A DNA stretch of 64,000 nt, taken from CALJFL01 sp963669435. Its GTDB lineage: Bacteria; Pseudomonadota; Gammaproteobacteria; Pseudomonadales; Halieaceae. How positions within the stretch are numbered: position 1 is the stretch's first letter; the number at the start of each line of letters is the position of its first letter. Location of the stretch: assembly GCA_963669435.1 (NCBI GenBank), contig OY770025.1, forward strand, positions 2,976,001 to 3,040,000. The letters run 5' to 3'. This document shows positions 43,772-53,516 of this stretch, piece by piece. Both the position numbers and the translations under genes were made by a program. A model generated the notes under the pieces. The model did not search any database. It had not been told where the DNA came from and saw only the letters and a list, made by a program, of their open reading frames with translations.

Positions 43772-44548
43772 ATGCCCCATAACGATAATTCTACAGGGCC
43801 TGGCAGCGATATCATTGTGCCGCGTCACGTTGCCATCATCATGGATGGCAACAATCGCTGGGCTAAACGTGAGGGAGTGCCTGGACCGGCGGGACACCGT
43901 GCTGGTGTGGAAGCGGTGCGCGGTGTGCTGCGCGCCTGTCGCCACCACGGCGTAGAGGTGCTCACACTCTTTGCTTTTAGCAGTGAAAACTGGGGTCGCC
44001 CGCAGCCTGAAGTGCGGGCGCTACTTGCCCTGTTGTCACGTTACCTGCGCAGTGAAGTCCGCCAATTACACGAGGACGGTATTCGCCTGCGGTTTATTGG
44101 CGAGCGCGGCCGGTTTAGCGATCGACTCCAACGGCTCATGTTGCAGTCGGAACGCCTCACCGCGGGCAATACGCGCGCAACCGTGGTGATAGCGGTAGAT
44201 TATGGTGGGCGCTGGGATATTACCCAGGCCGCCCAACAGTTGGCCGCCAGGGTCAAAACAGGTGAGTTGGAGCCTCAGGACATTACGCCTGAACGCCTGG
44301 ATGAAAACCTTCAGGCCAGTGACCTACCACCGCCCGACCTGTGTATCCGCACCGGGGGTGATGCGCGCATCAGTAACTTTATGTTGTGGCAGTTTGCCTA
44401 CAGCGAGTTGTATTTCACACCGACGCTGTGGCCGGATTTTGGTGAGCTGGAGTTTGCCCGGGCGCTTGCGGACTACAGTCGCCGGGAGCGTCGGTTTGGG
44501 CTGCGCGAGCCCGATGGCCTGGTGTCAGGGGGTGAGCTCGATGCTTAG
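43772..44548 (+). CDS. uppS: Undecaprenyl diphosphate synthase
   Basis: Cis-prenyltransferase making the lipid carrier for peptidoglycan and O-antigen, 258 residues. HVAIIMDGNNRWAKREG carries the catalytic Asp; GHRAGVEAVRGVLRAC, LTLFAFSSENWGRP and the C-terminal RTGGDARISNFMLWQFAYSE complete the signature regions. It overlaps cdsA by eight bases. Confidence 0.98.
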   Translation: MPHNDNSTGPGSDIIVPRHVAIIMDGNNRWAKREGVPGPAGHRAGVEAVRGVLRACRHHGVEVLTLFAFSSENWGRPQPEVRALLALLSRYLRSEVRQLHEDGIRLRFIGERGRFSDRLQRLMLQSERLTAGNTRATVVIAVDYGGRWDITQAAQQLAARVKTGELEPQDITPERLDENLQASDLPPPDLCIRTGGDARISNFMLWQFAYSELYFTPTLWPDFGELEFARALADYSRRERRFGLREPDGLVSGGELDA

Positions 44549-45377
44549 GCAGCGTGTTATCACCGCCATCATCCTGGCGACTCTGTTCCTGACCTCTATC
44601 GTGTTTTTACCGGTTTGGGCGCTGGCTCTGTGTTTCGCCATTGTTGTCTGTCTTGGCGCCTGGGAATGGGCGACAATGGCGGGTTGGGAGAGTGCCTTGT
44701 CGCGGGCCCTGTACGTATTGGTGATGGCCTTATCCATGGCTGGTCTGTACGTTTACTGCGATTTGAGTGGCACTCCCGCCCGTGAGCAAGTGCAGCCGTT
44801 CCTGGGCCTGGCCTGCCTGTGGTGGAGCTTCGCGCTGCTGTGGATCAAGAGCTATCCCGCCAGCGCCAGTTTGTGGGGCACGGTTGCCATGCGCAGCCTG
44901 ATGGGCGTGTTGATTATGGCACCGGCCTGGATGGCCGCGGTCTACCTGCTAAGCTTCCCACGGGGTGGCGTATTGATGGTCGTCATGATCCTGGTGGTGG
45001 TCACAGCGGATATCGGCGCTTACTTCACGGGCAAATCTTTCGGGCGACATCCACTGGCCGCGAAGGTTAGCCCCGCAAAAACCTGGGAAGGGTTTTGGGG
45101 CGGTATGGCCTCGGTACTCGCCTTGACTCTGGTGTTGCGCTACCTGTTGCCTGGCCAGAGCGAATCTGTTGGTTTTATCGCCATGCTGGCCATCGCGTTG
45201 GTCACTGCCCTGTCCTCAGTCGTGGGTGACCTGACGGTAAGCATGGTAAAACGCCAAAGTGGTACCAAGGATTCCGGCTCGCTGCTCCCGGGACACGGTG
45301 GCTTGCTGGATCGCCTGGACAGCATTTGTGGTGCTGCGCCGGTGTTCGCACTGGGCCTGCTGCTGGCAGGATATTAA
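44541..45377 (+). CDS. cdsA: Phosphatidate cytidylyltransferase
   Basis: Makes CDP-diacylglycerol from phosphatidate and CTP, the branch point of phospholipid synthesis, 278 residues with about eight helices. The signature is in the C-terminal part: VGDLTVSMVKRQSGTKDSGS followed by LLPGHGGLLDRLDS. The ATG at 44541 lies inside the end of uppS. The frame is open much farther upstream, but that part overlaps uppS in another frame and is not real. Confidence 0.97.
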   Translation: MLRQRVITAIILATLFLTSIVFLPVWALALCFAIVVCLGAWEWATMAGWESALSRALYVLVMALSMAGLYVYCDLSGTPAREQVQPFLGLACLWWSFALLWIKSYPASASLWGTVAMRSLMGVLIMAPAWMAAVYLLSFPRGGVLMVVMILVVVTADIGAYFTGKSFGRHPLAAKVSPAKTWEGFWGGMASVLALTLVLRYLLPGQSESVGFIAMLAIALVTALSSVVGDLTVSMVKRQSGTKDSGSLLPGHGGLLDRLDSICGAAPVFALGLLLAGY

Positions 45378-45378
45378 C

Positions 45379-46611
45379 TTGGATACGCTTCAACAAGCCG
45401 TCAGTGTTCTCGGCTCCACGGGTTCCATTGGCCAGAGCACGCTGGATGTGATTGCGCGTCACCCCGACCGCTACCGCGTCCATGCCCTCGCTGCCCACCG
45501 CTCGGTTGATGCACTGCTAAGTCAGTGCCGCCAATTCCGCCCGCGCTTCGCGGTGATGGTTGATCAGCAGGCGGCTGAGGAACTGGCGGGGCACCTGGCG
45601 GACAGTCCCGAGATAGAGGTCCTGCACGGGGAAGCGGCACTGTCGGAAATTGTCACCGATGACGAGGTCGACGTGGTGATGGCGGCTATCGTGGGCGCCG
45701 CGGGCTTGCGCTCCACCCTGGCTGCGGCCGAGGCAGGCAAGCGCCTGTTGTTGGCCAACAAGGAATCGCTGGTCATGTCGGGCCAATTGCTGATGAATGC
45801 AGTCCATGCCAGCGGCGCAACCCTGCTGCCGATTGACAGTGAACACAACGCGATTTTCCAGTGCCTGCCGGTGGCTGGTGGTGACGCCAGTGGCCATGGC
45901 GACTCCAAAGCCAAAGTGGGCGTCAGCAAGGTCCTGCTAACCGCGTCCGGGGGGCCATTTCGCACCTGGACCGCCCGCGATATCGAGAATGCGCGGCCTG
46001 ATCAGGCCTGCGCCCACCCAAATTGGTCCATGGGGCGCAAGATATCGGTCGACTCGGCCACCTTGATGAACAAAGGACTGGAGTTTGCCGAGGCCTGCTG
46101 GCTATTCGACTTGCCGGCCTCAGCGGTCGATGTCGTGGTGCACCCACAGAGCATCATTCATTCGATGGTCCAGTATTGTGACGGCTCGGTGCTGGCGCAG
46201 ATGGGTAATCCTGACATGCGCACGCCCATTGCCTATGGCCTGGCCTGGCCCGAGCGCATTGACGCCGGAGTCGCCCACCTGGATCTGGTTGCGGTATCCA
46301 GGCTGGACTTTGAGGCGCCGGATGAGGGGCGTTTTCCCTGCCTGCGGCTGGCGCGGGAGTCCGTCGCCGCGGGTGGTACAACGATGGCGAGCTGCAATGC
46401 GGCAAATGAGGTGGCCGTGGAGGCTTTTCTTGCGGAAAATATCCGTTTTGGAGACATTCCGCGGGTTGTAGAATCGACCCTGGAGCGCGTGACCGCAGTT
46501 GAACCCCATACCCTGGGCGTGGTCGAAGCTGCAGATAGAGAAGCTCGCATGGTTGCCGCCGAGGTCATCGGCGAATTTAACAGAACTAACAAGGGGCAGG
46601 CCCTGGTCTAG
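45379..46611 (+). CDS. dxr: 1-deoxy-D-xylulose-5-phosphate reductoisomerase
   Basis: Second step of the MEP isoprenoid pathway, 410 residues. SVLGSTGSIGQSTLDVIARH is the NADPH motif; LLANKESLVMSG, LLPIDSEHNAIFQ (metal Asp/Glu) and SVDSATLMNKGLEFAEACWLF follow. The start is TTG at 45379, one base after the cdsA stop, with CAGGA seven bases ahead; ATG/GTG alternatives would cut into the nucleotide fold or extend into cdsA. The stop shares a base with the GTG of rseP. Confidence 0.96.
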   Translation: MDTLQQAVSVLGSTGSIGQSTLDVIARHPDRYRVHALAAHRSVDALLSQCRQFRPRFAVMVDQQAAEELAGHLADSPEIEVLHGEAALSEIVTDDEVDVVMAAIVGAAGLRSTLAAAEAGKRLLLANKESLVMSGQLLMNAVHASGATLLPIDSEHNAIFQCLPVAGGDASGHGDSKAKVGVSKVLLTASGGPFRTWTARDIENARPDQACAHPNWSMGRKISVDSATLMNKGLEFAEACWLFDLPASAVDVVVHPQSIIHSMVQYCDGSVLAQMGNPDMRTPIAYGLAWPERIDAGVAHLDLVAVSRLDFEAPDEGRFPCLRLARESVAAGGTTMASCNAANEVAVEAFLAENIRFGDIPRVVESTLERVTAVEPHTLGVVEAADREARMVAAEVIGEFNRTNKGQALV

Positions 46612-47963
46612 TGGATCTCGTATACACCATCTTAATCACCATTGTGACCCTGGCGGTGCTGGTCACGATCCACGAGTATGGCCATTTCTGGGTTGCCAGG
46701 CGCTGTGGCGTCACGGTACTGCGCTTTTCGGTGGGTTTTGGGCGCCCCCTGTACAGCTGGCATGACAAGCAGGGCACCGAATACGTGATCGCCAGTATCC
46801 CCCTGGGCGGTTACGTGAAGATGCTGGATGAGCGCGAAGGCGATGTGCCAGCGGCGGAGCTTGAGGGTGCCTTCAACCGCAAGCCCGTCTTGCAGCGGAT
46901 TGCCGTGGTTGCCGCGGGACCGCTGGCCAATTTTGCCCTGGCGATTGTGGCCTACTGGGCACTGTTTCTCGCCGGTGAGAGCGGGTTTGCGCCAGTTATT
47001 GGCAAAGTCGAGACTGGCTCAATTGCCGAAATTGCAGGCCTCGAGCCCGGTCAGGAAATTGTTGCCGTGGATGGTGAAGACACCCCGACCTGGCAGGCCC
47101 TGAGTTTCCGCCTGCTGGACCGGATTGGAGATTCGGGCACCATCAATTTCTCGGTCAAGTATCCCAATTCTGACGTGGTTTATGAGTCCGAAGGGGTGCT
47201 GAATCGCTGGCTCGCCAGTGAAGAGAGCCCCGACCTGTTTCGCGGCCTGGGGGTTACCATGTATACCCCCGATATCTTGCCCATTGCCAGCGAGGTAGTA
47301 CCGGGTAGCCCCGCTGAGCAGGCCGGTATAAGGGCCGGCGACAAGGTGTTGAGCGCCGACGGCGTGCTGATGCCCTTGTGGGGCGACTGGGTAGAGTATG
47401 TGCGTGCTCGGCCTGGTATAGGCATTGCCGTGGAGTTGGAGCGCGATGGAGCGCTGGTCAACACGCGCCTCACACCCGAGGCCGTCAGTGAGGGCGGCGA
47501 GGAGTTCGGACGTGTGGGAATGGGTGTATTGCCCCCGGAAATGCCACCGGAGATGATCCGCACGTTTGATCGCGGCCCCGTAGAGGCGCTGGTTGCGGGG
47601 GTTAACCGCACCGGAGAGCTCAGCCTGTTCACCCTGAATTCCATCGGCAAAATGCTGCAGGGCCTGATCTCCCCAAAAAACTTGAGTGGCCCCATTACCA
47701 TTGCTAAAGTGGCGTCCGCGTCGGCCAAGTCTGGCCTGGAATCCTATATCAGTTTCCTGGCCCTGTTGAGCGTCAGCCTGGGGGTACTCAATTTGTTACC
47801 TATTCCGGTGCTGGATGGCGGTCACCTGATGTATTACACCGTCGAGTTGTTGGCCGGGCGGCCGGTGCCGGAGCGTATACAAGCGCTGGGTTATCAGCTG
47901 GGGCTGTTCATGGTGCTTGGTATCATGGTGTTGGCGCTGTATAACGATTTTGTCCGCCTGTGA
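46611..47963 (+). CDS. rseP: Site-2 protease RseP
   Basis: Inner-membrane zinc protease that cuts RseA to free the envelope stress sigma factor, 450 residues. The zinc motif is TIHEYGHFWVARR near residue 20, the second active-site motif NLLPIPVLDGGH near 400. Two PDZ domains lie between (about 115-190 and 205-290; SPAEQAGIRAGDKVLSADG). GTG start within TAGTG, coupled to dxr. It precedes bamA, as in most proteobacteria. Confidence 0.97.
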   Translation: MDLVYTILITIVTLAVLVTIHEYGHFWVARRCGVTVLRFSVGFGRPLYSWHDKQGTEYVIASIPLGGYVKMLDEREGDVPAAELEGAFNRKPVLQRIAVVAAGPLANFALAIVAYWALFLAGESGFAPVIGKVETGSIAEIAGLEPGQEIVAVDGEDTPTWQALSFRLLDRIGDSGTINFSVKYPNSDVVYESEGVLNRWLASEESPDLFRGLGVTMYTPDILPIASEVVPGSPAEQAGIRAGDKVLSADGVLMPLWGDWVEYVRARPGIGIAVELERDGALVNTRLTPEAVSEGGEEFGRVGMGVLPPEMPPEMIRTFDRGPVEALVAGVNRTGELSLFTLNSIGKMLQGLISPKNLSGPITIAKVASASAKSGLESYISFLALLSVSLGVLNLLPIPVLDGGHLMYYTVELLAGRPVPERIQALGYQLGLFMVLGIMVLALYNDFVRL

Positions 47964-50630
47964 ATGCGGCTGGTATCAAACAATACGAACGACCTGCACC
48001 GCAGGCGCTATCTGGTGATTGAAACTATTTTGAGCAAGCGTATCCAAAACTGGCTGGCTGTGCTGTTATTGCTGGTCACACCCCTGGTACAGGCCCAATC
48101 CGAGAGCTTTACCGTGTCTGATATCCGGGTAGAGGGTCTGCAACGTATTTCCGCAGGTAGCGTATTTGCCTCCATGCCGCTAGCCGTGGGGGATGTAGCC
48201 GATGCGTACAGCATCCGCGCCGCCTCTCGCAGCCTGTTTTCGACCGGTAACTTTGACGACATCCGCATTGGTCGCGACGGCAACGTCCTGGTGGTGATGG
48301 TCACCGAGCGACCCAGTATCAGCGAGATCAATATCGAGGGTAACAAGGCCATTGAGACCGAGGCGTTGTTGGACGGCCTGAAAGGGGCCGGACTCGCGGT
48401 AGGACAGGTGTTCCAGCGCTCCACCCTTGAGGGTATGCAACTTGAGCTACAGCGCCAGTACGTACAACAGGGGCGCTACGACGCCAATATCGAAACCGAG
48501 GTACTGCCCGAGCCGCGCAACCGGGTGTCGATCAATATCGATGTCGACGAGGGCACGGTGGCGGCCATCAAACATATTAATGTGGTCGGCAACGAGGTGT
48601 TTGACGACGACGAGCTGGAAGACCTGTTCGAGTTGAAAACCACCGGTTGGCTCTCCTTTTTCACCAGCGATGACAAGTATTCTCGCGAAAAGCTCACCGG
48701 CGACATCGAAACCCTGACGTCTTACTACATGGACCGGGGCTACCTGCAGTTCTCTATCGATTCGACCCAGGTATCGGTATCGCCTAACAAGGAAGAGGTG
48801 TATATCACCGCCAATGTGACCGAGGGCGAGAAATTCACGGTCAGTGATGTCGACCTGTCCGGCGACCTGGTATTGCCGGAAGAAGATCTTCGGCGCTTCC
48901 TGTTGGTGACCGAAGGGCAAACCTTCTCCCAGCAACTGGTGACTTCCACCGAGGAATACCTGACCCGCCGCCTGGGTAACGAGGGTTATAACTTCGCCAA
49001 GGTGACCGGTATTCCCGAGCTCGACGAGGAGGCCAACACCGTGGCCATGAAATTCTTCGTCGATCCCGGCAAACGTACCTATGTGCGCCGTATCAGCTTC
49101 AAGGGCAATATGAAAACTGCCGACGATGTGCTGCGCCGGGAAATGCGCCAGATGGAGAGTGCCCCTGCCTCAGCGGCCGCCATTGAGCAATCGCGTATAC
49201 GCCTGGAGCGCCTGGGCTTTTTCAGCCGGGCCACGGTCGAAACCCCCGAGGTTGCGGGTCACGATGACCTGATCGATGTTGAATTCGAGGTAGAGGAGCA
49301 GTCTTCCGGCAGTATCGGCGCCAGTTTCGGTTATGCGCAGGACGCGGGTCTTATTCTCGGGTTAAACCTGCAGCAGGATAATTTCCTCGGCACCGGCCGG
49401 CGGGTCGGTGTAGGGCTGAACTCCTCGCGCTACCAGGACCTGTATAACTTCAGCTATACCAACCCCTATTTCACCGAAGACGGTGTGAGCCGCGGTTTTA
49501 ACATCTTCTACCGCTCTACCGACCTGTCCGAGGTCAACGTGGCCAGCTATACCACTGATACCCTGGGCGCTTCGCTCAACTTCGGTTACCCGATCAAGGA
49601 AACCCAGCGCCTGGGCTTCAGTTTTGGTGTGTCTGATACCGAAATCACCGCTGGTCGCTTCGCGGTACAGGAGATCAAGGCCAGCCCGCGCTTTGAAGAG
49701 GGTGTGGATTTCTACTTCGAGAGCAACCGCTTGCCCGATGGCAGCTATACAGACGTCGAAGAACTGCTCCCCCTGTCGACGATTCCCCCGGAGTTGATCG
49801 TGATACCGCCGGAACCCGGATTTCTGGATGAAAACGGCGATCAGTTCCTGAACTGGACCGTTACCACCAGCTGGACCCAGTCGACCTTGAACCGGGGCCG
49901 TATGGCGACCCGCGGCGCTTCTAACAGCGTGGCCCTTGAGGTCGCGGTGCCCGGTTCAGATACCGAATTCTACAAGCTGACCTACCGGGGCGAGGTCTTC
50001 TATCCGGTGCCTTTCCTGCCTTCGTCGTTTGTGCTGCATTTCCGCACCGAACTTGGCTACGGCGACGGCTACGGCGATACCACGGAACTACCATTCTATG
50101 AGCACTTCTTTGCCGGCGGCTTTGGTTCTGTGCGCGGTTTTGAGAGTAATACCCTGGGGCCGCGCAGTACGCCTGCCGAAATCTACGATATCAGCAACGC
50201 AGTCACCGAGCTGGATGAAAATGGCCAGCCCACCGCGATTGACCCCCGGCCGGCCTATTTTGTGGGCGCGCTCAGTGAAGATGGCAAATTAAGCTCACAG
50301 GTTGTCCGCGACGACCCCGATCCCTTTGGTGGCAACGTTTTGATCGAGGGCAGCGCAGAGTTATTATTTCCTCTTCCCTTTATCAAGGACAGGAGTAAAA
50401 TCCGCTCCGCGTTTTTCATCGACGCAGGGAACGTCTTTAACACCAACTGCTCTCCTTCGCAGATTAACTGCTTTGATGTCGATGCAGACGAGATCCGATA
50501 CTCGTTTGGCGTGGGTGTCACCTGGATTACCGGGTTCGGCCCCATGACCTTCAGTCTGGCCAAACCGCTGAATGCCGGCGATGACGATGACGAAGAGGCC
50601 TTCCAGTTTACCCTGGGTCGAGGATTTTAA
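47964..50630 (+). CDS. bamA: Outer membrane protein assembly factor BamA
   Basis: Central subunit of the BAM complex, 888 residues as read from the ATG directly after the rseP stop. A signal peptide ends at PLVQAQ (about residue 45). Because the pre-signal stretch is long, a TTG at 48030 is an alternative start. Five POTRA domains span about 50-450 (FTVSDIRVEGLQRIS, YVRRISFKGNMKTADD), followed by the 16-strand barrel with the lid-lock VRGFESNTLGPRS. It ends FQFTLGRGF with terminal Phe. Somewhat longer than E. coli BamA (810). Confidence 0.97.
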   Translation: MRLVSNNTNDLHRRRYLVIETILSKRIQNWLAVLLLLVTPLVQAQSESFTVSDIRVEGLQRISAGSVFASMPLAVGDVADAYSIRAASRSLFSTGNFDDIRIGRDGNVLVVMVTERPSISEINIEGNKAIETEALLDGLKGAGLAVGQVFQRSTLEGMQLELQRQYVQQGRYDANIETEVLPEPRNRVSINIDVDEGTVAAIKHINVVGNEVFDDDELEDLFELKTTGWLSFFTSDDKYSREKLTGDIETLTSYYMDRGYLQFSIDSTQVSVSPNKEEVYITANVTEGEKFTVSDVDLSGDLVLPEEDLRRFLLVTEGQTFSQQLVTSTEEYLTRRLGNEGYNFAKVTGIPELDEEANTVAMKFFVDPGKRTYVRRISFKGNMKTADDVLRREMRQMESAPASAAAIEQSRIRLERLGFFSRATVETPEVAGHDDLIDVEFEVEEQSSGSIGASFGYAQDAGLILGLNLQQDNFLGTGRRVGVGLNSSRYQDLYNFSYTNPYFTEDGVSRGFNIFYRSTDLSEVNVASYTTDTLGASLNFGYPIKETQRLGFSFGVSDTEITAGRFAVQEIKASPRFEEGVDFYFESNRLPDGSYTDVEELLPLSTIPPELIVIPPEPGFLDENGDQFLNWTVTTSWTQSTLNRGRMATRGASNSVALEVAVPGSDTEFYKLTYRGEVFYPVPFLPSSFVLHFRTELGYGDGYGDTTELPFYEHFFAGGFGSVRGFESNTLGPRSTPAEIYDISNAVTELDENGQPTAIDPRPAYFVGALSEDGKLSSQVVRDDPDPFGGNVLIEGSAELLFPLPFIKDRSKIRSAFFIDAGNVFNTNCSPSQINCFDVDADEIRYSFGVGVTWITGFGPMTFSLAKPLNAGDDDDEEAFQFTLGRGF

Positions 50631-50713
50631 TGCCGCCCTGCTTAGCGGGCGTGCTGTGTACACGTAGTGTGGGCAGCGAACTGATTTAATTGAACCACGT
50701 TTTGGAGAATACC

Positions 50714-51244
50714 GTGTCTAAACTGTTGAAAATTACACTTGCCGCTGTGGCGCTGTCATTGCCCATGCTGGGCTGGGCGCAGGGCAAGATTGCCGTTGTT
50801 AACCTGCAGGAAGCCATTCTGCAGTCTGATGAAGCGCAGCGACGACTGACCGCCGTGCGCGAGCAGGAGGATTACAAGTCCGACAAGTCTGAATTTGACC
50901 GCCTGAAGGACGAATTCGACGAACTGGTGCAGGGCTTCCAGAAAGACGCAGCGGTAATGAGCCAGGAACAGCAGGTAGCAGCGCGCAAGAAGCTGGCCAG
51001 CAAGCAGGCTGACCTGGAGCACGTGGCAGGCAAGTTGCAACAGGCTGAACAGGCCGCGGGTCAGACCTTGCTGCAGGAAATGTCGCCCAAGGTACAGGAA
51101 GTACTGCGCGAACTGATTGCCACCGAGGGTATTGGCTTGCTGCTGCAGAACTCCTCGGTGATCCATGCCGATGCCGGCTACAGTATTACCGCCAAGGTAA
51201 CTGACAAACTGAATCAACTGCCCGCACAACCCGCAGCGCAGTAA
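50714..51244 (+). CDS. skp: Periplasmic chaperone Skp/OmpH
   Basis: Trimeric holdase for unfolded outer-membrane proteins, 176 residues. The signal peptide ends LGWAQ; GKIAVVNLQEAILQSDEAQ is the body strand, and the middle (about 55-130) is a charged coiled coil forming the tentacles. GTG at 50714 has GGAG six bases upstream; a TTG at 50690 is in frame but less likely. It stands between bamA and lpxD as usual. Confidence 0.95.
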   Translation: MSKLLKITLAAVALSLPMLGWAQGKIAVVNLQEAILQSDEAQRRLTAVREQEDYKSDKSEFDRLKDEFDELVQGFQKDAAVMSQEQQVAARKKLASKQADLEHVAGKLQQAEQAAGQTLLQEMSPKVQEVLRELIATEGIGLLLQNSSVIHADAGYSITAKVTDKLNQLPAQPAAQ

Positions 51245-51253
51245 TCAACCACC

Positions 51254-52261
51254 GTGTATACCCTGGGGGAAGTCGCCGACAAACTGGAGCTGACCTTTTC
51301 CGGGGATGCCGACTTGCCCATTACCGGGTTGGCTCCGTTGGAGTCGGCCCACACGGGCCAACTGACCTACGTCACAGGCAATAAATTCCTCGATCAGCTG
51401 CGCGCCAGTAAGGCAGCCGCGGTGATTTGTCCCGAAGATTTGCTGGAAGAGTGCCCGGGTGCCTACCTGGTATCGGCGAGTCCCTACCTGAGTTATGCGC
51501 GTGCCAGCCGTCTCATGGATACCGCGCCGGTGCCCGAACCCGGCGTTCACGCCACAGCGGTACTTGCCGATGACGTGGTTCTGGGCAGCGACGTGTCCAT
51601 TGGGCCGCTGGCGACAGTGGAGCAGGGCGCGGTGCTGGGTGATGGAGTTATCATCGGCGCGGGCGCTCACATTGGGGCAAACGTACAGTTGGGCGACCGC
51701 TGCCGGATCTACCCGCGTGCAGTGATCTACCACGGCGTCACCTTCGGAAGGGATTGCACAGTACACAGCCAGACTGTGATCGGTGCAGACGGATTTGGCT
51801 GGGCGCCGGGCCCCGATGGCTGGGAGAAGATTCACCAGCTTGGCAGCGTGGTGATTGGGGATCGGGTGGATATTGGCGCCAGTTCCACCATTGATCGCGG
51901 GGCCATGGATGATACGGTGATTGGTGACGGCGTTATCATCGATGACCAGGTGCATATTGCCCACAATTGCCGCATCGGGAAAAATACCGCGATCGCCGGT
52001 TGTGTGGGTATCGCCGGAAGTACCATCATTGGGGAGAACTGCACCTTTGCCGGCCAGGTCGGTATTTCCGGTCACCTGGAAATATGCGACGGGGCACACT
52101 TTACCGGCCAGGCGCGTATTACCCGGTCGATTCCTCAGCCTGGCTCGTACGGGTCTGGGACGCCGCTGCAGCCGACCCGGGAGTGGGCGCGCAACGCCAC
52201 CCGGTTTACCCAGCTGGATGCGTTGAACAAGCGAGTAAAGGCGCTGGAAGAAAAAAACTAG
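51254..52261 (+). CDS. lpxD: UDP-3-O-acylglucosamine N-acyltransferase
   Basis: Third acyl-adding step in lipid A synthesis, 335 residues, GTG start. The N-terminal domain (YTLGEVADKLELTFSGDADL) precedes a left-handed beta-helix of hexapeptide repeats from about residue 105. The catalytic His lies in HIAHNCRIGKNTAIAG, and IGADGFGWAPGPDGWEKIHQ is characteristic of LpxD. The C-terminal helix (ALNKRVKALEEKN) is kept. Confidence 0.97.
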   Translation: MYTLGEVADKLELTFSGDADLPITGLAPLESAHTGQLTYVTGNKFLDQLRASKAAAVICPEDLLEECPGAYLVSASPYLSYARASRLMDTAPVPEPGVHATAVLADDVVLGSDVSIGPLATVEQGAVLGDGVIIGAGAHIGANVQLGDRCRIYPRAVIYHGVTFGRDCTVHSQTVIGADGFGWAPGPDGWEKIHQLGSVVIGDRVDIGASSTIDRGAMDDTVIGDGVIIDDQVHIAHNCRIGKNTAIAGCVGIAGSTIIGENCTFAGQVGISGHLEICDGAHFTGQARITRSIPQPGSYGSGTPLQPTREWARNATRFTQLDALNKRVKALEEKN

Positions 52262-52303
52262 CTGCGCAAAAGCCGCGGCAATACACACGGAGTTATTGGT
52301 CCG

Positions 52304-52735
52304 ATGATGGACATCAGCGAAATACGCGAACACTTGCCTCACCGCTACCCCTTCCTGTTGGTTGACCGGGTGGTCGAACTCAAGCTTGGGGAATCCATCG
52401 TCGCCTACAAGAACTTGTCCATTAATGAGCCGTTTTTCGACGGTCATTTTCCCCAGGAACCGGTGTTTCCAGGGGTATTGCTGGTAGAAGCTATGGCCCA
52501 GGCAGCGGGTATCCTGGGCTTCAAGACCATGCAGAAAACCCCGGCGGACGGGTCGATTTACTATTTTGTCGGTGCTGACAAGCTGCGTTTCAAGCGCCCC
52601 TGTGTGCCGGGGGACCAGGTGATGTTGCGCGCGTCAATCATTGGCGAGAAACGCGGCATCTGGCGCTTTGACGTGAGTTCAGATGTCGACGGAGCGCTCT
52701 GCGCTTCCGCGACGATTCTCTGCGCAGATCGCTAG
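52304..52735 (+). CDS. fabZ: 3-hydroxyacyl-ACP dehydratase FabZ
   Basis: Dehydratase of fatty acid elongation, 143 residues. Catalytic His is in FFDGHFPQEPVFPG and Glu in VLLVEAMAQAAG; LPHRYPFLLVDRV opens the hot-dog fold. The tandem ATGATG leaves one codon of doubt about the start. It competes with LpxA and LpxD for 3-hydroxyacyl-ACP, which fits its location between lpxD and lpxA. Confidence 0.97.
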   Translation: MMDISEIREHLPHRYPFLLVDRVVELKLGESIVAYKNLSINEPFFDGHFPQEPVFPGVLLVEAMAQAAGILGFKTMQKTPADGSIYYFVGADKLRFKRPCVPGDQVMLRASIIGEKRGIWRFDVSSDVDGALCASATILCADR

Positions 52736-52745
52736 ACACCGGGCT

Positions 52746-53516
52746 ATGATTCATCCCTCCGCCATCGTCGACCCCGCCGCCCGGGTAGCGGATGACGCCG
52801 AGGTTGGACCGTGGACCCTGATCGGTCCGGAAGTGGAGATTGGTCCCGGCTGCACGATTGAATCCCACGTGGTAATCAGAGGTCCCACTACCATTGGTAG
52901 CGGCAACCATATTTACCAGTTTTCTACTGTCGGAGAAGCCACGCCCGACTTGAAATACCGCGATGAGCCCACGCGGCTGATCATCGGCGACAACAATGTC
53001 ATTCGTGAAAATGTCACCATCCATCGCGGCACCGTGCAGGACAAGTCCGAGACGGTTATCGGTAACAACAATCTGCTGATGGCCTACGTCCATGTCGGTC
53101 ACGACAGTGTTATTGGCGACCACACTATCCTGGTGAACAATTCGGCGCTCGCGGGCCACGTGGTAGTGGGTGACTGGGCGATTCTCAGTGGCTACACCCT
53201 GGTGCACCAGTTCTGCAAGATTGGCGAGCATAGTTTTAGTGGCATGGGCACTGCCATCGGCAAGGACGTACCCGCCTATGTTACGGTCAGTGGTTCACCC
53301 GCGGAGGCCAAAACCATCAATATCGAGGGTTTACGCAGGCGGGGGTTTTCCTCGGACGCAATCAGCCAGTTGCGACGAGCCTTTAAGATCGTCTACCGCC
53401 AGGGCCTGACACTCGATATCGCCCTGCAGCGCCTGGAGGCCATGTTGGCAGATACCCCTGAGATCCAGGTGTTCGTTGATTCTCTGCGGGCCTCGGAGCG
53501 AGGTATCGTACGCTAG
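52746..53516 (+). CDS. lpxA: UDP-N-acetylglucosamine acyltransferase
   Basis: First step of lipid A synthesis, 256 residues. Beta-helix repeats begin at IHPSAIVDPAARVADDAEVG. The catalytic His is in LMAYVHVGHDSVIGDH, and the C-terminal helical part starts at LRRRGFSSDAISQLRRAF. The ATG at 52746 gives the standard N terminus; the frame runs on into fabZ. Stop and the lpxB GTG share a base. Confidence 0.98.
   Translation: MIHPSAIVDPAARVADDAEVGPWTLIGPEVEIGPGCTIESHVVIRGPTTIGSGNHIYQFSTVGEATPDLKYRDEPTRLIIGDNNVIRENVTIHRGTVQDKSETVIGNNNLLMAYVHVGHDSVIGDHTILVNNSALAGHVVVGDWAILSGYTLVHQFCKIGEHSFSGMGTAIGKDVPAYVTVSGSPAEAKTINIEGLRRRGFSSDAISQLRRAFKIVYRQGLTLDIALQRLEAMLADTPEIQVFVDSLRASERGIVR

Noticed and set aside
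44202..44540. Long upstream extension of cdsA
   Set aside because: It lies within uppS in another frame; uppS is complete and conserved there.
51245..52447. A 400-residue minus-strand frame opposite lpxD and fabZ
   Set aside because: It is a shadow of the conserved lpxD and fabZ genes, with no ribosome site and a His/Arg/Thr-rich composition.
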